Positions 1 to 9,872 of a DNA stretch of 64,000 bases are shown here, piece by piece. A program made the translations under genes and the position numbers. Source of the stretch: Zhengitettix transpicula. Its lineage: Eukaryota > Arthropoda > Insecta > Orthoptera > Tetrigidae. Numbering within the stretch: position 1 is the first letter of the stretch; each line of letters opens with the position of its first letter. The stretch covers positions 74,320,532 through 74,384,531 of the forward strand of contig CM073591.1 in assembly GCA_037074705.1 (NCBI GenBank), read 5' to 3'. Under the pieces are notes generated by a model. It ran no database searches. It saw nothing but the letters and a program-made list of their open reading frames with translations, and was not told where the DNA came from.

Positions 1-510
1 GAATGCAACAAAAATTGGTATACGTATTCTGCCAAAATCGAGAACCGGTACTGTGGGGGTGACAAACCACTAGCATAAATGTGAAAAGAATTATAATTTT
101 AAAAAGTGATCATTAAGTGATAAATTACTGCGCGCCAATATATCATGACATCACGCGACAGAGAGAGACGTTACAAAGGAAATAGTTCGATTTTTCCGTA
201 ATGAAATGAAGCAGAAATATTTTCATTGAATAAAAGTATAATTCTATCCAGTAATACTCCATCGAGTGATAATAAAAAACAATACAAAATACTTTACAAT
301 CGTTGCGGAAAATGTTAGTTAATTTAGAGAGTGCAATATGGCCACCATTTCGTTACATTTGGAATGTAGCTATCAATTTGATCACTTCAATCCTTCGTAA
401 TGTGCGAATACTGATGGACAATTATATCCTGCAATACTCAAGAAGTACTGTCTGAAGACTTACTGACAATTATTTGTTCGCGGAGAATTATATTTCTAAA
501 GAATAACGAT
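1..510. other. AT-rich 5' flank, no gene seen
   Basis: I see no open frame of interest, no RNA gene and no recognisable promoter in this stretch. It may be the body of the Helitron-like element whose probable 3' end lies at 777-803, but the 5' end of such an element could not be placed. Confidence 0.4.
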
Positions 511-665
511 GGTATGTTTGTTGTTATTATGCAATTAAATTCTATGTATCTTATAGCTATTAAATTAATGCAGTATATTTATGTATTGGTAAAGAAATTT
601 GGAGGTATGTTTGTTGAGATTGATGCAATAAAATTCAATGTATTTTATAGCTGTTCAATTAAAGC
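511..665 (+). repeat. Two imperfect tandem units of about 60 bp
   Basis: A segment beginning GGTATGTTTGTTG at 511 recurs at 605. The following words (TGCAATtAAATTC, then TTATAGCT, then AATTAA) come in the same order in both, about 94 bp apart. The open frame that spans them (514-705) is a by-product and has no recognisable protein features. The units lie just upstream of the Helitron-like terminus and could be an internal repeat of it. Confidence 0.55.
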
Positions 666-776
666 ACTATTGGTCGAAATTGTGTACGGAACTAGGAATA
701 GTTAGATTTAGGTTGTGTCTTCTTGACTAAAGATTAATATAGAATTAAATTCTTTTTCGGGTTTATATAAATAAGA

Positions 777-804
777 CATGGGCAACGCCGGGCACTCAGC
801 TAGT
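777..804 (+). mobile_element. Probable Helitron 3' terminus
   Basis: The sequence contains GGCAACGCC, able to fold as a small GGC/GCC hairpin, followed within about 12 bp by CAGCTAG and then T. Helitrons end in a hairpin followed by CTRR and insert between A and T, and insect non-autonomous Helitrons commonly end in a GCAACGCCGGG...CAGCTAG-like string. The 5' end (expected to begin TC) was not located, so this is a terminus call only. Confidence 0.5.
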
Positions 805-1128
805 TTATAATAAAGTAAGATAATTGTTTCACATTTAAAACAAAATATTTTATAATTCTGTTTATTTTACAATTGCTTCCCTGAAAAAAAATTGAATTCA
901 GCGTGAATTTAAGAAAATAAAAAATCATTAAACACATAATCTCCTATTTCTTTAATAATAGTTAAAAAGCAGTACCGCGATTATCACTCGGTGCAGGAAA
1001 GCTGTTAATATAGAAACGATTCTTTATTACTTTTTATTACCACTAAACCCTTATTATCGCTATGACACATTCATTTATTTGTATAAACTTATTCATATAT
1101 TTTAAATGTAATTTTTTTATCTCATACA

Positions 1129-1162
1129 TAAATCATATTGCAGGCACGAAACGATATTTACA
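1129..1162 (+). promoter_or_regulatory. Possible splice acceptor and 5' UTR before gene A
   Basis: A T-rich stretch leads to ATATTGCAG ending at 1143, followed by a short leader and the gene A ATG at 1163. If used, gene A has an untranslated exon further upstream that I could not identify. The alternative is that transcription simply starts nearby. Confidence 0.3.
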
Positions 1163-1260
1163 ATGAAGTTTTGGTACTCATTACTGTTTTGTCTTTCCGC
1201 GTCCTTAATCGTACCAGCAATGCTACAGGAAAGTCCGGAGGAAACAGAAAGCCATGAAAA
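1163..1260 (+). CDS. Gene A exon 1 (signal peptide)
   Basis: It begins at ATG and encodes 32 codons plus two bases. The start has Lys at position 2 and a run of hydrophobic residues, then an acidic segment (ESPEETESHE) typical of the beginning of a mature secreted chain. The donor is GTAAAT. Confidence 0.75.
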
Positions 1261-4200
1261 GTAAATATATATATTAACACATTACACTAATATTTTTTCC
1301 GTAATAATTTTTTTACTATAAAAATTATTTTTAGTTAGATAAATTTATATTCATAGGCTGTAAGACTTCATTCTTTGAAAAAAAACTCACACGAATTACA
1401 GAAAATAATGTTTAAATAAATTAATTTTATTTTTACATGAAATGTATATTATTTATATACAGTATCTTCAAGTAAGGAAAGTGTTTATAAATATCTCATC
1501 AATGATACATGACGGTAAAAATAAAAAATTCTCCGCTAAAATCTGCATGTACAAATATAATTTATTTGATTTTGTAAGCTTGAAATCAATATACTGTAAT
1601 GAAAATAAAACTTAAAGTGAACGTTTTTGAATTCATTTTCTTAACAATTCGATTCATTCATATCCGGAGCAGCTGTTCTGTGGAGAACTTTTGTGATCCT
1701 GTTTGTTTCGACGCTCCCACTTTCCGTTTTAACGGAAGAGAATTGTCGCCAGTTATTGAGGTTTTTTTTAGGGCAACAGGCTACATGAGGGTAATCCACT
1801 TTGGGCAACTCCCCTTTAATAGCATAGGAAGGGATTTGAAAGGGGGGATGCGGAAGTGTAGAGGAAGGTAGCCAAGGGTTAACTAGGGACCCCGGGCTAT
1901 ATTTTAAGGATCCTACCCGGCATTCGACTAAAGAAATGCAGGACAAACTCTAGAAAAACCTGCATTAGGTAGGTCGGGCATTGGGTACTTGTCCCACGCC
2001 CTTCCGATGGCGGGAGAGGAGTTTGCTGTGGGGACGCAGCATTTCCTTCTCCGTGCCTCGACCAGTTTAGGAGGCAGCTGGCCGACTATTCCAATGGGAA
2101 TAGCAGACCATAAACGTGCCTTGATATTGAAGATTGAAATTATCAACGACAGTGAGAGTGGAGCCGTGGAAGTAGTCCGTGCGATCTCAATTGTCGAAAA
2201 CTCTATTTTGAACGGCGAAATATTTAACTTCGATTAGACAAATCCCGAAGAAAGTGGGAGCTGTGGTGTGGATTTTGCTTCGCGATGATTTCGAAAGCAG
2301 AGACAGGAATTGATGGTGAGGTCAAGAAATGTGATGCAAGGCATTTGAGTATGATCCGACCGCAGTCTTGAAGTCAGTTGAAGGAGAAGCGAAGCAAGCA
2401 GTTGAAGTTTGAAGTTATAGAAAGTTACATCTTATCCGACAGACATAAAAGAAAAATATTTGCTCTAAATCCCCGTCCTCTAAGGAGGAAAGTCCACCGT
2501 CGAAAGGTTATCCAAAATCGGAAAAGAGACATCATTTTAAATAAATTAATTTTATTTTAAAAAGAAATGTTTATTATTTACATACTGAATGGTCAAATAA
2601 AGGAAATAAGGAAAGTGTTTATAAATATCTCATCAAAAATTCATGACAGTAAAAATAAAAAATTCTCAGCTAAATTCTACATGAACAAATATAATTTATT
2701 TGATTTTGTAAGCTTGCAATCGAAAGGTTATCCAAAATCCGCTGAAGAGGTTTTTCTTTGAAAATGCTGCAGTTTATTAGTAGAATAGCTGTTTGGATTG
2801 ATGAAATTTCACCGTTGCTTAAAGTAAACATTGGAAGATTCAATACGCGAAATCTCATTACTCGGATGCTATTTAGATTTTTAAGTGGTACTGACTAAAT
2901 GGTTACTAGATTTTATTCTAATCTTCCAGCGATATAAATAGAACAATAAATAAAAGTACAACATTTTATCTCCAGTCACAATAAAGAAATTAACTATACT
3001 TATGTTTTTATTGATTTTAATTAAAAAATTATTACACTACCAAAATATTATCAGCTGACGATTTTATATTAATTAATGAACTCATACATTTGTAGTCATT
3101 TGTATAAATATGTTTGTGCATATTGTATGTACAAGTTAAAAATATATTTGTTTTAAATTAATTAAATCTGACAAAACTGCCAATTAAACGTTTTATTGAT
3201 CGATTAAAACGATAAAAAATAAGAAAAATAACCACATACAGACAAAAGAAGTGATGATATAAATACCACACAACGTTTCTGGAAACCTTGTTCCTTTTTT
3301 AGGTGATAAGGAAGCTAAAAATACACGAGCATAGAGTGACAAAACCGCCCAATACAGTTGACCAGAAACCTTTTCAGTTTGTCAACTGTGTTCTGTTGCT
3401 GTTGGTTCTTGCGTTTTTAGTTTTCATGAAATCTGAAGAAAGAAACAAAGTTTCGGGAATCTTTGTGTGTAATTTATATTTTCACTTCTTTCGTCTGTAT
3501 TTGGTTATTTTTCCTATTATTAAGTTTCAAAAAAGATTTATAGTTTTCATTTAAAAACTATAAATTTCGAGCTGGTAGAGATAGGAAAAGTAGATGACTG
3601 GAAAATAAATCATAAAAGTAAATTCTGTATTTAAAACCTTTGAGAGCCATTAATTAAAGCGATGCACTTTAGAAATTGTTTAATTAGTTCCAACTTTCAT
3701 CTAAACGGATTTTAAGGGATTTTAATTATAATATTAATAACTAATGTTAATTTCCAAGTACCGCCGATAATTTAGTCAATGTTTAGTCGTAACAAAATGT
3801 TCACTAGTTAATAATTTAAAATATTTAGTCATATTTTAGTATCAGTATTTTATAATCTGCATCAGTTATGACTAGTTTAATTCTCCAGATCAAATTTAAT
3901 ACTGAATTTTTATTCTATATGTTAATGTAGTTACCAATATTTTTTACAGAATAATAAATGTAAATCCAATTACTATTTAAATTATGAACTTTATCACATA
4001 CGAATCCATTAGTTTATAAATTATCGGATTCAATGAATTATTAATAACCGAGTACAGACGTAATTTGTATATAATTAATATTATTTAATTAAATTTATAA
4101 ATTTTGATTTAATTTAAAATACTATTGTTCACAGGCTTTATCCGCACAACTCAGCTGACAAAATTCTGCAGTTTATGCTGGAAAAATTGAATGACTTCTT

Positions 4201-6064
4201 TCGCAGTTCTTCGCTATTTTCTTTCCCAGTTAAAGTAAGTATAGTTTCATGGAAATGTTTTCAGTCAAATTTTGATCATAAGGAAGCCTGCGAGAGAATT
4301 CTCTCGCAGGTGAACCTTCCCAGAGAGCTCTCGCGGAGGCAACCTTTGGGGATGCCTTCACATCTCTCTGGTTTTTTGAACTAAGGTTCATACATGCCGA
4401 GGCACCTCGGCCTGTTTTGAGAGGTGTATGTTCCGGGGTCTCAGACCTTGGGCATACGGTAAGAGTTGTCCGCTATTCCTATTGGAATAGTCGGCCAGCT
4501 GCCTCCTAAACGGGTCAAGGCACGGAGCGGGGAAAGCTGCGACCCCTCAGCTAACCCCTCTCCCGCCATCGGAAGGGCGTGGGACAGGTACAAAATGCCC
4601 GACCTACCTGACGCAGGTTTTTCTAGGGTTTTCCCTGGATTACTCTTAGGCGAATGCCGGGTAGAATCCTTAAACTATATAGCCCTGGGGCCCTAGTTAA
4701 CCCTTGGCTACCTTCGTCTACCCTTCCGCATCCCCCCTTTCAAATCCCTTCCTATGCTATTAAAGGGGAGTTGCCACTATATGGATTACCCTCATGTAGC
4801 CTGTTACCCTAAAAACTGGATATGTTTTCAGTCACATTTTAATATACCACCGAAGAGACAGTTATACTTTAATATCTGCACGATTTTTAATATACAATTT
4901 TCTGCACACACTATTTACGAAACAATTTATGTTCATGAACAAGTGAGATTAGTAAGCATACTATAGGACTTTTATAATATAACATAATTTGGTTTTTAAA
5001 AAAGTTGAATAACTGTAATTTATTATTGTAGAACTTTCAGTCTGTCACAGATTTCTAAGATAATGATATCACATCGGAGCCACACGTTGGGCGCCACTTA
5101 TGTGGAAGTTATTTCGATAATTGTAATAACAGTTTAAAGAACACAATTAAAAATATTTATTTTCGATTATGTTGTTATATATAATGATATTGCCTGCCAC
5201 TATTCGGAGAAACAATTGGATATTTTATTCTGAGAATAAACCAATGGCGTAGGTTTCCTCCGAAACGCATACAGCATTTAGAAAAATGGCAGTTACTATT
5301 TGTGTATCTGCATATAGGGATCAGTACTCCTCGTCGTTGTCTCTGAACTAGTCCTCTCTCTGCAACTAATCGAGGGCAACACCACGATTGTGGTAAAGTC
5401 TAATTTTTGTCAAACCTTTTAGTCGATATCAGGAAACCAATACACAACAATAGTAAAAACACCCGCAAGTTTTTTAAAAAAAACTCCTAATTTCTGGAGG
5501 CGTCTTGCCCAATATTTTAATTTTCCCCAATTGTTCTGTTTGGTGCTTAAAAAATGATTATAACCTTGTGTTTTATGTTTCAATATTATTTTAACCAATA
5601 AATATTCAAATATTATTTCCCACATAATACAAAATGAAAAATATTTTATCTATTTTTTTCTATACACACTTAGTTTGAGATTTATTGTTTAAATTATATT
5701 GCAATATTCATGATATTATTAATAAAGCCTCTTATTTATTAAATGTCTAACCACAAATGCCTCAGTGCTAAACATTTTGTTTTCACTAAAAGACGTTCAA
5801 GAAGATAAAACGAGACACCATCCTGAATTTATCTCGGAAATACTATATAGAAATCAATTACATCTTTTCAATAAATATTTTAGAATTCATTTCAATGTAA
5901 ATAATTGGCACAATGAATTTAAAAATTAATTTTATTAATTTCTTCAAAAGGGCTACGCTGTCGAGATACAAAAAACTCGAAAAACACTATTTTGTGTTAT
6001 TTTTAATTAACGACTATTGTTCAACCTCTGTGATTTTTTCCGGCACTTTTGGTTTTGTACTCTG

Positions 6065-6105
<41 letters not shown>

Positions 6106-6742
6106 AATGATTAGCCTTTATTACTAAATATAAAATAAACATTATTGCATGAAAATACAAAAATACATTCGAAAATATTATTGGGCGCCAGCCGATATAC
6201 ATTATCAATAGCTCCGGCTTGGTTATAAAATCCTCCTTCTCAACAGGGTAATGTGGGCGTCTCGGTAGCTATTCAAGAACAGAGCCTATTTTCGCACTGT
6301 GTAAAAAATTTCAACTTTTGAAGGCACTTTACAGAAATGGTGATGCTTACTTTAACTTGTGGCGTCAGCCGACTTGCAGTGGATCACTGGTCTTGTAGTA
6401 AGCAGCACATCTTCTTCGGGCTCCCCGCGATGGACGTCTCTGCAAAACCTTTGTTGCTTCCCGCTCGCGTGGATTTTCCACCCTCTCGCCTCTCTCACTC
6501 CGCTTTCCGTCCTCTATCTGTCGGTCTGCCTGCGTCTCTCTCCTTTCACCCGGGTTCGGAGTATTTATTCGTACTCCGCCTCCCCCCCCCCCCAAACGAC
6601 ACACAAAAAAAGGGACGCGTACCCACGACTTCTTAGGGCTCCTCGGACGCGCGTGGCCGTCTAATTTATTCCTTCGCAGGCCCGCGGACACAAGGGAGGC
6701 CACTTAAGGTTGTTATTCACTACAATTTATATATATATATAT

Positions 6743-6806
<64 letters not shown>

Positions 6807-9800
6807 ATGTGTGTGTGTGGTATATATCGGTTAGCTTGCCCGCCAGTTTTTTGGCAACAACTGCGACGATTCTATGCCAACTCTTTATTTCCGCAATGAA
6901 GAATAATTTTCTTAGTATACGTGCACCAATCACAAGATTCGTCTGTTCTTGGGCGGCAGGTTATTTTGTCAAGTAAACATGATTTTAATAAGTTATTGTT
7001 TGGGACATGAAACATAAACTACTCAGACGTGGTTCCGACCTACTCAACACGTGGCTTTAAGTAAAATTTTTTGTAGAGTATCTGCTTGATTCAACTATCA
7101 ACTTGGACCTGAACTTTCAAGACACCACTACTAAACCTCGCGCGCCTGCCCCAATTGATGAGATTCTATCAGCCAAATGAGAACTTAACAAAACACGAAA
7201 CACTTAACAGCATATCGAAATTACACATCTATGAACGGGCACTCCTATATACATCTGAATTTTCTATCTACTTATGTCAATATAAGAAACTCGCACATTT
7301 ATAGTTATGTCAAGATATAGACCACAGAGACGACATTACGAAATCAATGTCTTTGTCTCTTTTCTTCTGTATTTTAATTTGCAGGAGAAGCTGAATGACA
7401 CTAATTTCTATGGTGCCAAAGTGTGGGGCATGCACCTCGGAACTGCGAGTGGAGAAGTGAAAAGCGAGGCTTCATTAATAGTTGTGGACATTGAATTTCC
7501 GTACTTGCAGGTGAGTGCTAACGAGCAAGACTCGTTGAGAATGTAGACAGTATTAATTAATTAATTAACGTTTACGTAAGGTTGAGAGAGTTACCTGAGA
7601 GAAAAGTAAAACTTAAAATTAACAGACGAGAAATTTAGACTTGAACAAATTACGTATAGTGGGATATCAAGCATTATGAATTTCACTATCGTATGTCTGT
7701 TTCATGTACCAAATTTTACGAACAAGATCTTCAAAGAACAGATTTATGTTATTTTCTCACAGGAATAATTTTGTTTCGAGTGACCTATTATTATTTGTTT
7801 AATCTGTTTATACAGAAAATTCAGTTATTTCATTATTTAGGTTCATGAACAGACCCTAAACTTTTACTTATTGTATCTTCAATTAACTTTACAAAATAAA
7901 TAAGAAAGGTAACCAATACAGACAGAAAAGGTAATATAAATACCACACAACGTTTCTGGAATCCTTGTCCCTTTTGAGTGTTGTCAACTTACCAGTGCAT
8001 GTGTGTTTCTCTAGGCTCTCCTTAGCACATGACGAAAGGGACGAGGATCCCAGAAACGTTGTGTGGTATTTATATTACCTTTTTTGTCTGTATTGGCTAT
8101 ATTTCTTATTCATTATTTTCAATGAGACGTAAACTTTTTCATTTTAATATTACAAAATGTTCTGCCTTATGTACTGTCGATTACTTAATTCGAGCCTTTC
8201 TTCCAGTGTCCTGAAAATGTTTGGCCGCTGATCCTTTCTTCTTAACTTAGATAGATAGATAGATAACTGCAAAAAAAAATTCATAATTTATCAGTTGTTA
8301 CACATGTTCAGATATATGTAGTATTAACAATTTTAAATTTAATTAATGATATGGTTGATCATTTTGTCAGTTCTCACTATTTGCGGACGCTGGCTATGAT
8401 GATGGAATCGTTATTGTAAAACTGTTCAATCTGGAGGTCCGAGCTTTGGTCTATTTTAATGAGTATATGGACGTATACGACTATATGGACTCTTACGTCC
8501 GCAGATATACGTGAGTATTAAGATCCTCAGTATTTAACAAAATATAATTTTAAAAATTAATATCAAATATCAAATTTGCGTTCAAGCAATGATTGGCTTA
8601 CTTGCAATAAAGTCAGACCAAAATTCACACCTAGTCGGATTAAGTGAAATAAACATCTGTATATTATATAAATATATTATAGCATTATGGGATTGAATAG
8701 AATGGAATATTCGTAATTATTTATAGAAATATCTAGATTCTCGAAATTTAACATAATAATTTATTACATTAATACCGTGTAAAAACAAATCCCAACGTTT
8801 TTTAAGCTACATAAATCATGGTATAATATTTTGTTCAAATTATTCTTCATTATTTTATAGGAAAAAAAAGTTCTATAAAAATAAGTTATTAAAATCACTT
8901 TGAAATCTATTTAGAATTATCCTGTCGAGTATCTAGACGAACTATTCCAATGGTGAACTAGCTTCTCGAAATGTTATAAAATTACTTGTACAAATCATTG
9001 ATACCATATAATTTACAACAACAGAGTACTTAAATATTTACTATCCAAATAATTTCAAAAATCAGTCACTTAAGAATTAGACTCTGACAAATAATAATGC
9101 TTTATACTATTTTAATTTATTAGTCAATAAGTTGGAAAAACAAACGAATGCTTTAAGTTAGTGTTTTCCTACTCGCCTATTTTCAGATAAAAAAATTCAT
9201 AAATTTTTGTTACAGTCAATAATATAACTATCCCTGAAATTTAGGGGATAATTACTTTTCTACGATCATATAAATATCATAATACAAATCTGTCAACGGG
9301 GAATATGTTTCAGAGAAAAACAGAGGACCACTTTATACTCAAAACGAATATTACTCTCATGAGATTTTTATTTTAGCAAGTAACAAAAAATACAAATATT
9401 TAATAATGCGTACAAATTAATTATGAAAAACCATTTAATAGATGAAACAAATATTTTTACAGTATTTTTAAAAAATTGTTACTGTAATGAGGTTATTGGG
9501 AACGTTTTTCATGTCAATTTACAATTTCTGACCTCTGGGGTAATTCACGTTCGTTTTGTCAATGTATGTGTTATTCTATTAGTCAAATTTAATGTAACTT
9601 TAATTTTCTTTAATTTCTAATAAAATATGTGAATACCTTAATTTTATAAGAAATTGGGAACGAAGTACAATATTATATATTTCCACAGGTATATGACGAT
9701 TGAAAATGCGGACGGAGATGGAAAGAAGAATAACTTGAAATTATCTTTAGGTCACACTGAAATTGTAAAGTTATTTGATTTCTTTGGAAATTCGTATATA

Positions 9801-9872
9801 GACTACAAATTTCTAAATATTGTGGGAAATAGAACAGAGCCTCATAAGCTCGACGCCACTCAAATGTATTAA
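1163..9872 (+). CDS. Gene A: secreted TULIP / group 7 allergen-like protein, five exons
   Basis: Exons 1163-1260, 4135-4234, 7385-7510, 8371-8510 and 9689-9872 join to a 648-nt frame encoding 215 residues and a TAA stop. Each intron begins GT and ends AG, and the frame is preserved across all four joins (phases 2, 0, 0, 2). Residues 1-20 form a signal peptide with a hydrophobic core (FWYSLLFCLSASLIV). Residues 34-66 look helical and amphipathic. Residue 80 is the Trp of a VWGM motif, followed by alternating hydrophobic strands to about 150. Possible N-glycosylation sequons are at residues 70-72 and 202-204. Group 7 mite allergens and their insect relatives have about this length, a signal peptide and a lipid-binding TULIP fold, so an extracellular carrier of a hydrophobic ligand is the best guess. 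A juvenile-hormone-binding-like relative is the main alternative. The gene model is much firmer than the family name. Confidence 0.7.
1418..1585 (+). repeat. Diverged direct duplication, unit 1
   Basis: It shares long blocks with 2548-2716, including AAGGAAAGTGTTTATAAATA, then CTCATCAA, and ATAATTTATTTGATTTTGTA, in the same order and orientation. The two units flank retroposon copy 1 and about 450 bp of other sequence. They could be an old segmental duplication or two copies of one interspersed repeat. Confidence 0.75.
1762..2110 (-). mobile_element. Retroposon family R, copy 1 (5'-truncated)
   Basis: Read on the minus strand it ends with CCTGTTGCCCT followed by eight A (1762-1769 on the + strand are T). 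This is the 3' end shared with copies 2, 3, 5, 6 and 8. It lacks the 5' third of the longest copies, breaking off at about 2110. No target-site duplication was found. Confidence 0.8.
2548..2716 (+). repeat. Diverged direct duplication, unit 2
   Basis: Partner of 1418-1585, described there. A shorter 19-bp word, CGAAAGGTTATCCAAAATC, also occurs twice here, at about 2499 and 2723. Confidence 0.7.
3217..3524. mobile_element. Fold-back (MITE-like) element F1
   Basis: The left arm reads AAGAAAAATAACC, ACAGACAAAAGAAGTGAT, ATAAATACCACACAACGTTT. The right arm is its imperfect inverse (AAAGTTTCGGG, TTTATATTTTCACTTCTTT, CGTCTGTATTTGGTTATT). Arms of about 60-70 bp enclose a spacer. The same arms occur at 7892-8119 and 34507-34743. 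There is no coding capacity; the open frame at 3303-3554 is the element read through. Confidence 0.75.
4135..4234 (+). CDS. Gene A exon 2
   Basis: The acceptor is TTCACAG. The first base completes a Lys codon with exon 1, followed by 33 codons (LYPHNSADKILQFMLEKLND...). It ends at phase 0 before a strong donor, GTAAGT. The segment is a predicted amphipathic helix, matching the first helix seen in group 7 allergen-like proteins. Confidence 0.75.
4251..4276 (+). repeat. Target-site duplication of copy 2, left
   Basis: It matches 4818-4843 at 23 of 26 positions, with the common core ATGTTTTCAGTCA followed by ATTTT. It flanks copy 2 precisely. Confidence 0.85.
4277..4817 (-). mobile_element. Retroposon family R, copy 2 (full length)
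   Basis: About 541 bp bounded by a 26-bp target-site duplication (4251-4276 and 4818-4843). Note on orientation: the A-tail (CCCTAAAAA) is at the right end of the + strand, so the sense strand of this copy is the + strand, opposite to copies 1, 3, 5 and 8. Its 5' end starts with a perfect 24-bp palindrome at 4288-4311 (CCTGCGAGAGAA and its inverse), followed by a second hairpin. The insertion lies 42 bp past the exon 2 donor of gene A. The strand field here is given relative to the + orientation copies. Confidence 0.85.
4818..4843 (+). repeat. Target-site duplication of copy 2, right
   Basis: Partner of 4251-4276; the three mismatches indicate that the insertion is not recent. Confidence 0.85.
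6067..6102. repeat. (AT)n microsatellite
   Basis: Uninterrupted AT dinucleotides. They generate the spurious YIYIYI peptides on both strands. Confidence 0.95.
6335..6715. other. GC-rich block of unknown nature
   Basis: CpG- and pyrimidine-rich sequence in otherwise AT-rich DNA, with a run of ten or more C near 6584 and an A run after 6603. Open frames exist on both strands with no codon preference and no recognisable motif. It is likely a repeat body or old insertion; I cannot name it. Confidence 0.35.
6728..6819. repeat. Compound TA / CA / TA / GT microsatellite
   Basis: Alternating TA with an embedded ACACAC run and a terminal GTGTGT run, forming a partly self-complementary tract. Confidence 0.95.
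7385..7510 (+). CDS. Gene A exon 3 (VWG motif)
   Basis: 42 codons in phase 0 at both ends, between TTTGCAG and GTGAGT. It encodes NFYGAKVWGM, then GTASGEVKSEASLIVVDIEF. The pattern of a conserved Trp-Gly followed by a short Gly turn and a beta strand resembles the start of the beta sheet in group 7 allergen-like proteins. Exon 3 of gene B has the same phase and a matching tail (EKEMLCFEDQLDLPDL against EASLIVVDIEFPYLQ). Confidence 0.75.
7511..8370 (+). other. Gene A intron 3
   Basis: This 0.86-kb intron contains fold-back element F2 and a short TAGA run near 8250. Nothing else is apparent. Confidence 0.6.
7892..8119. mobile_element. Fold-back (MITE-like) element F2
   Basis: The left arm (ATAAGAAAGGTAACCAATAC, then ATATAAATACCACACAACG) is mirrored by the right arm (CGTTGTGTGGTATTTATATT, then GTATTGGCTATATTTCTTAT). 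This is the cleanest copy; the arms are about 75 bp and the spacer about 75 bp. Sequence just past the right end is also shared with 26700-26725. Confidence 0.8.
8371..8510 (+). CDS. Gene A exon 4
   Basis: 46 codons plus two bases between TTGTCAG and GTGAGT. It encodes FSLFADAGYDDGIVIVKLFN, then a Tyr-rich acidic end (YFNEYMDVYDYMDSYVRRY). Alternating hydrophobic residues suggest beta strands. Phase 2 at its end matches exon 4 of gene B. Confidence 0.75.
8511..9688 (+). other. Gene A intron 4
   Basis: 1.2 kb of AT-rich DNA. I see no repeat or extra exon in it. Confidence 0.55.
9689..9872 (+). CDS. Gene A exon 5 (C terminus)
   Basis: The acceptor is TTCCACAG; the first base completes a Thr codon, followed by 60 codons and TAA. 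The exon has a charged turn (ENADGDGKKNN) and hydrophobic stretches, with an NRT sequon near the end. A weak ATTAAA at 9889 could be a polyadenylation signal; no AATAAA lies close by. Confidence 0.75.

Larger units (their letters stand above)
1261..4134 (+). other. Gene A intron 1
   Basis: This intron of about 2.9 kb holds retroposon copy 1 (1762-2110), a diverged duplication (1418-1585 and 2548-2716) and a fold-back element (3217-3524). The open frames within it fall in these repeats. I see no additional exon. Confidence 0.6.
4235..7384 (+). other. Gene A intron 2
   Basis: This intron of about 3.1 kb holds full-length retroposon copy 2 (4277-4817), an AT dinucleotide tract (6067-6102), a GC-rich block (6335-6715) and a TA/CA/GT compound microsatellite (6728-6819). 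The interval 4845-6060 is featureless AT-rich DNA. Confidence 0.6.

Noticed and set aside
4466..4696. Open frames such as MSAIPIGIVGQLPP... at 4466, 46444 and 58453 as separate cellular genes
   Set aside because: All lie inside copies of retroposon family R and recur with it; they are treated as part of that repeat.
5913..6208. Overlapping frames with YIYIYI runs
   Set aside because: Translation of an AT dinucleotide tract; the same applies to 6710-6976 and its reverse.
6337..6703. Three overlapping frames in the GC-rich block
   Set aside because: Open on both strands at once, low complexity, no domain and no splice context.
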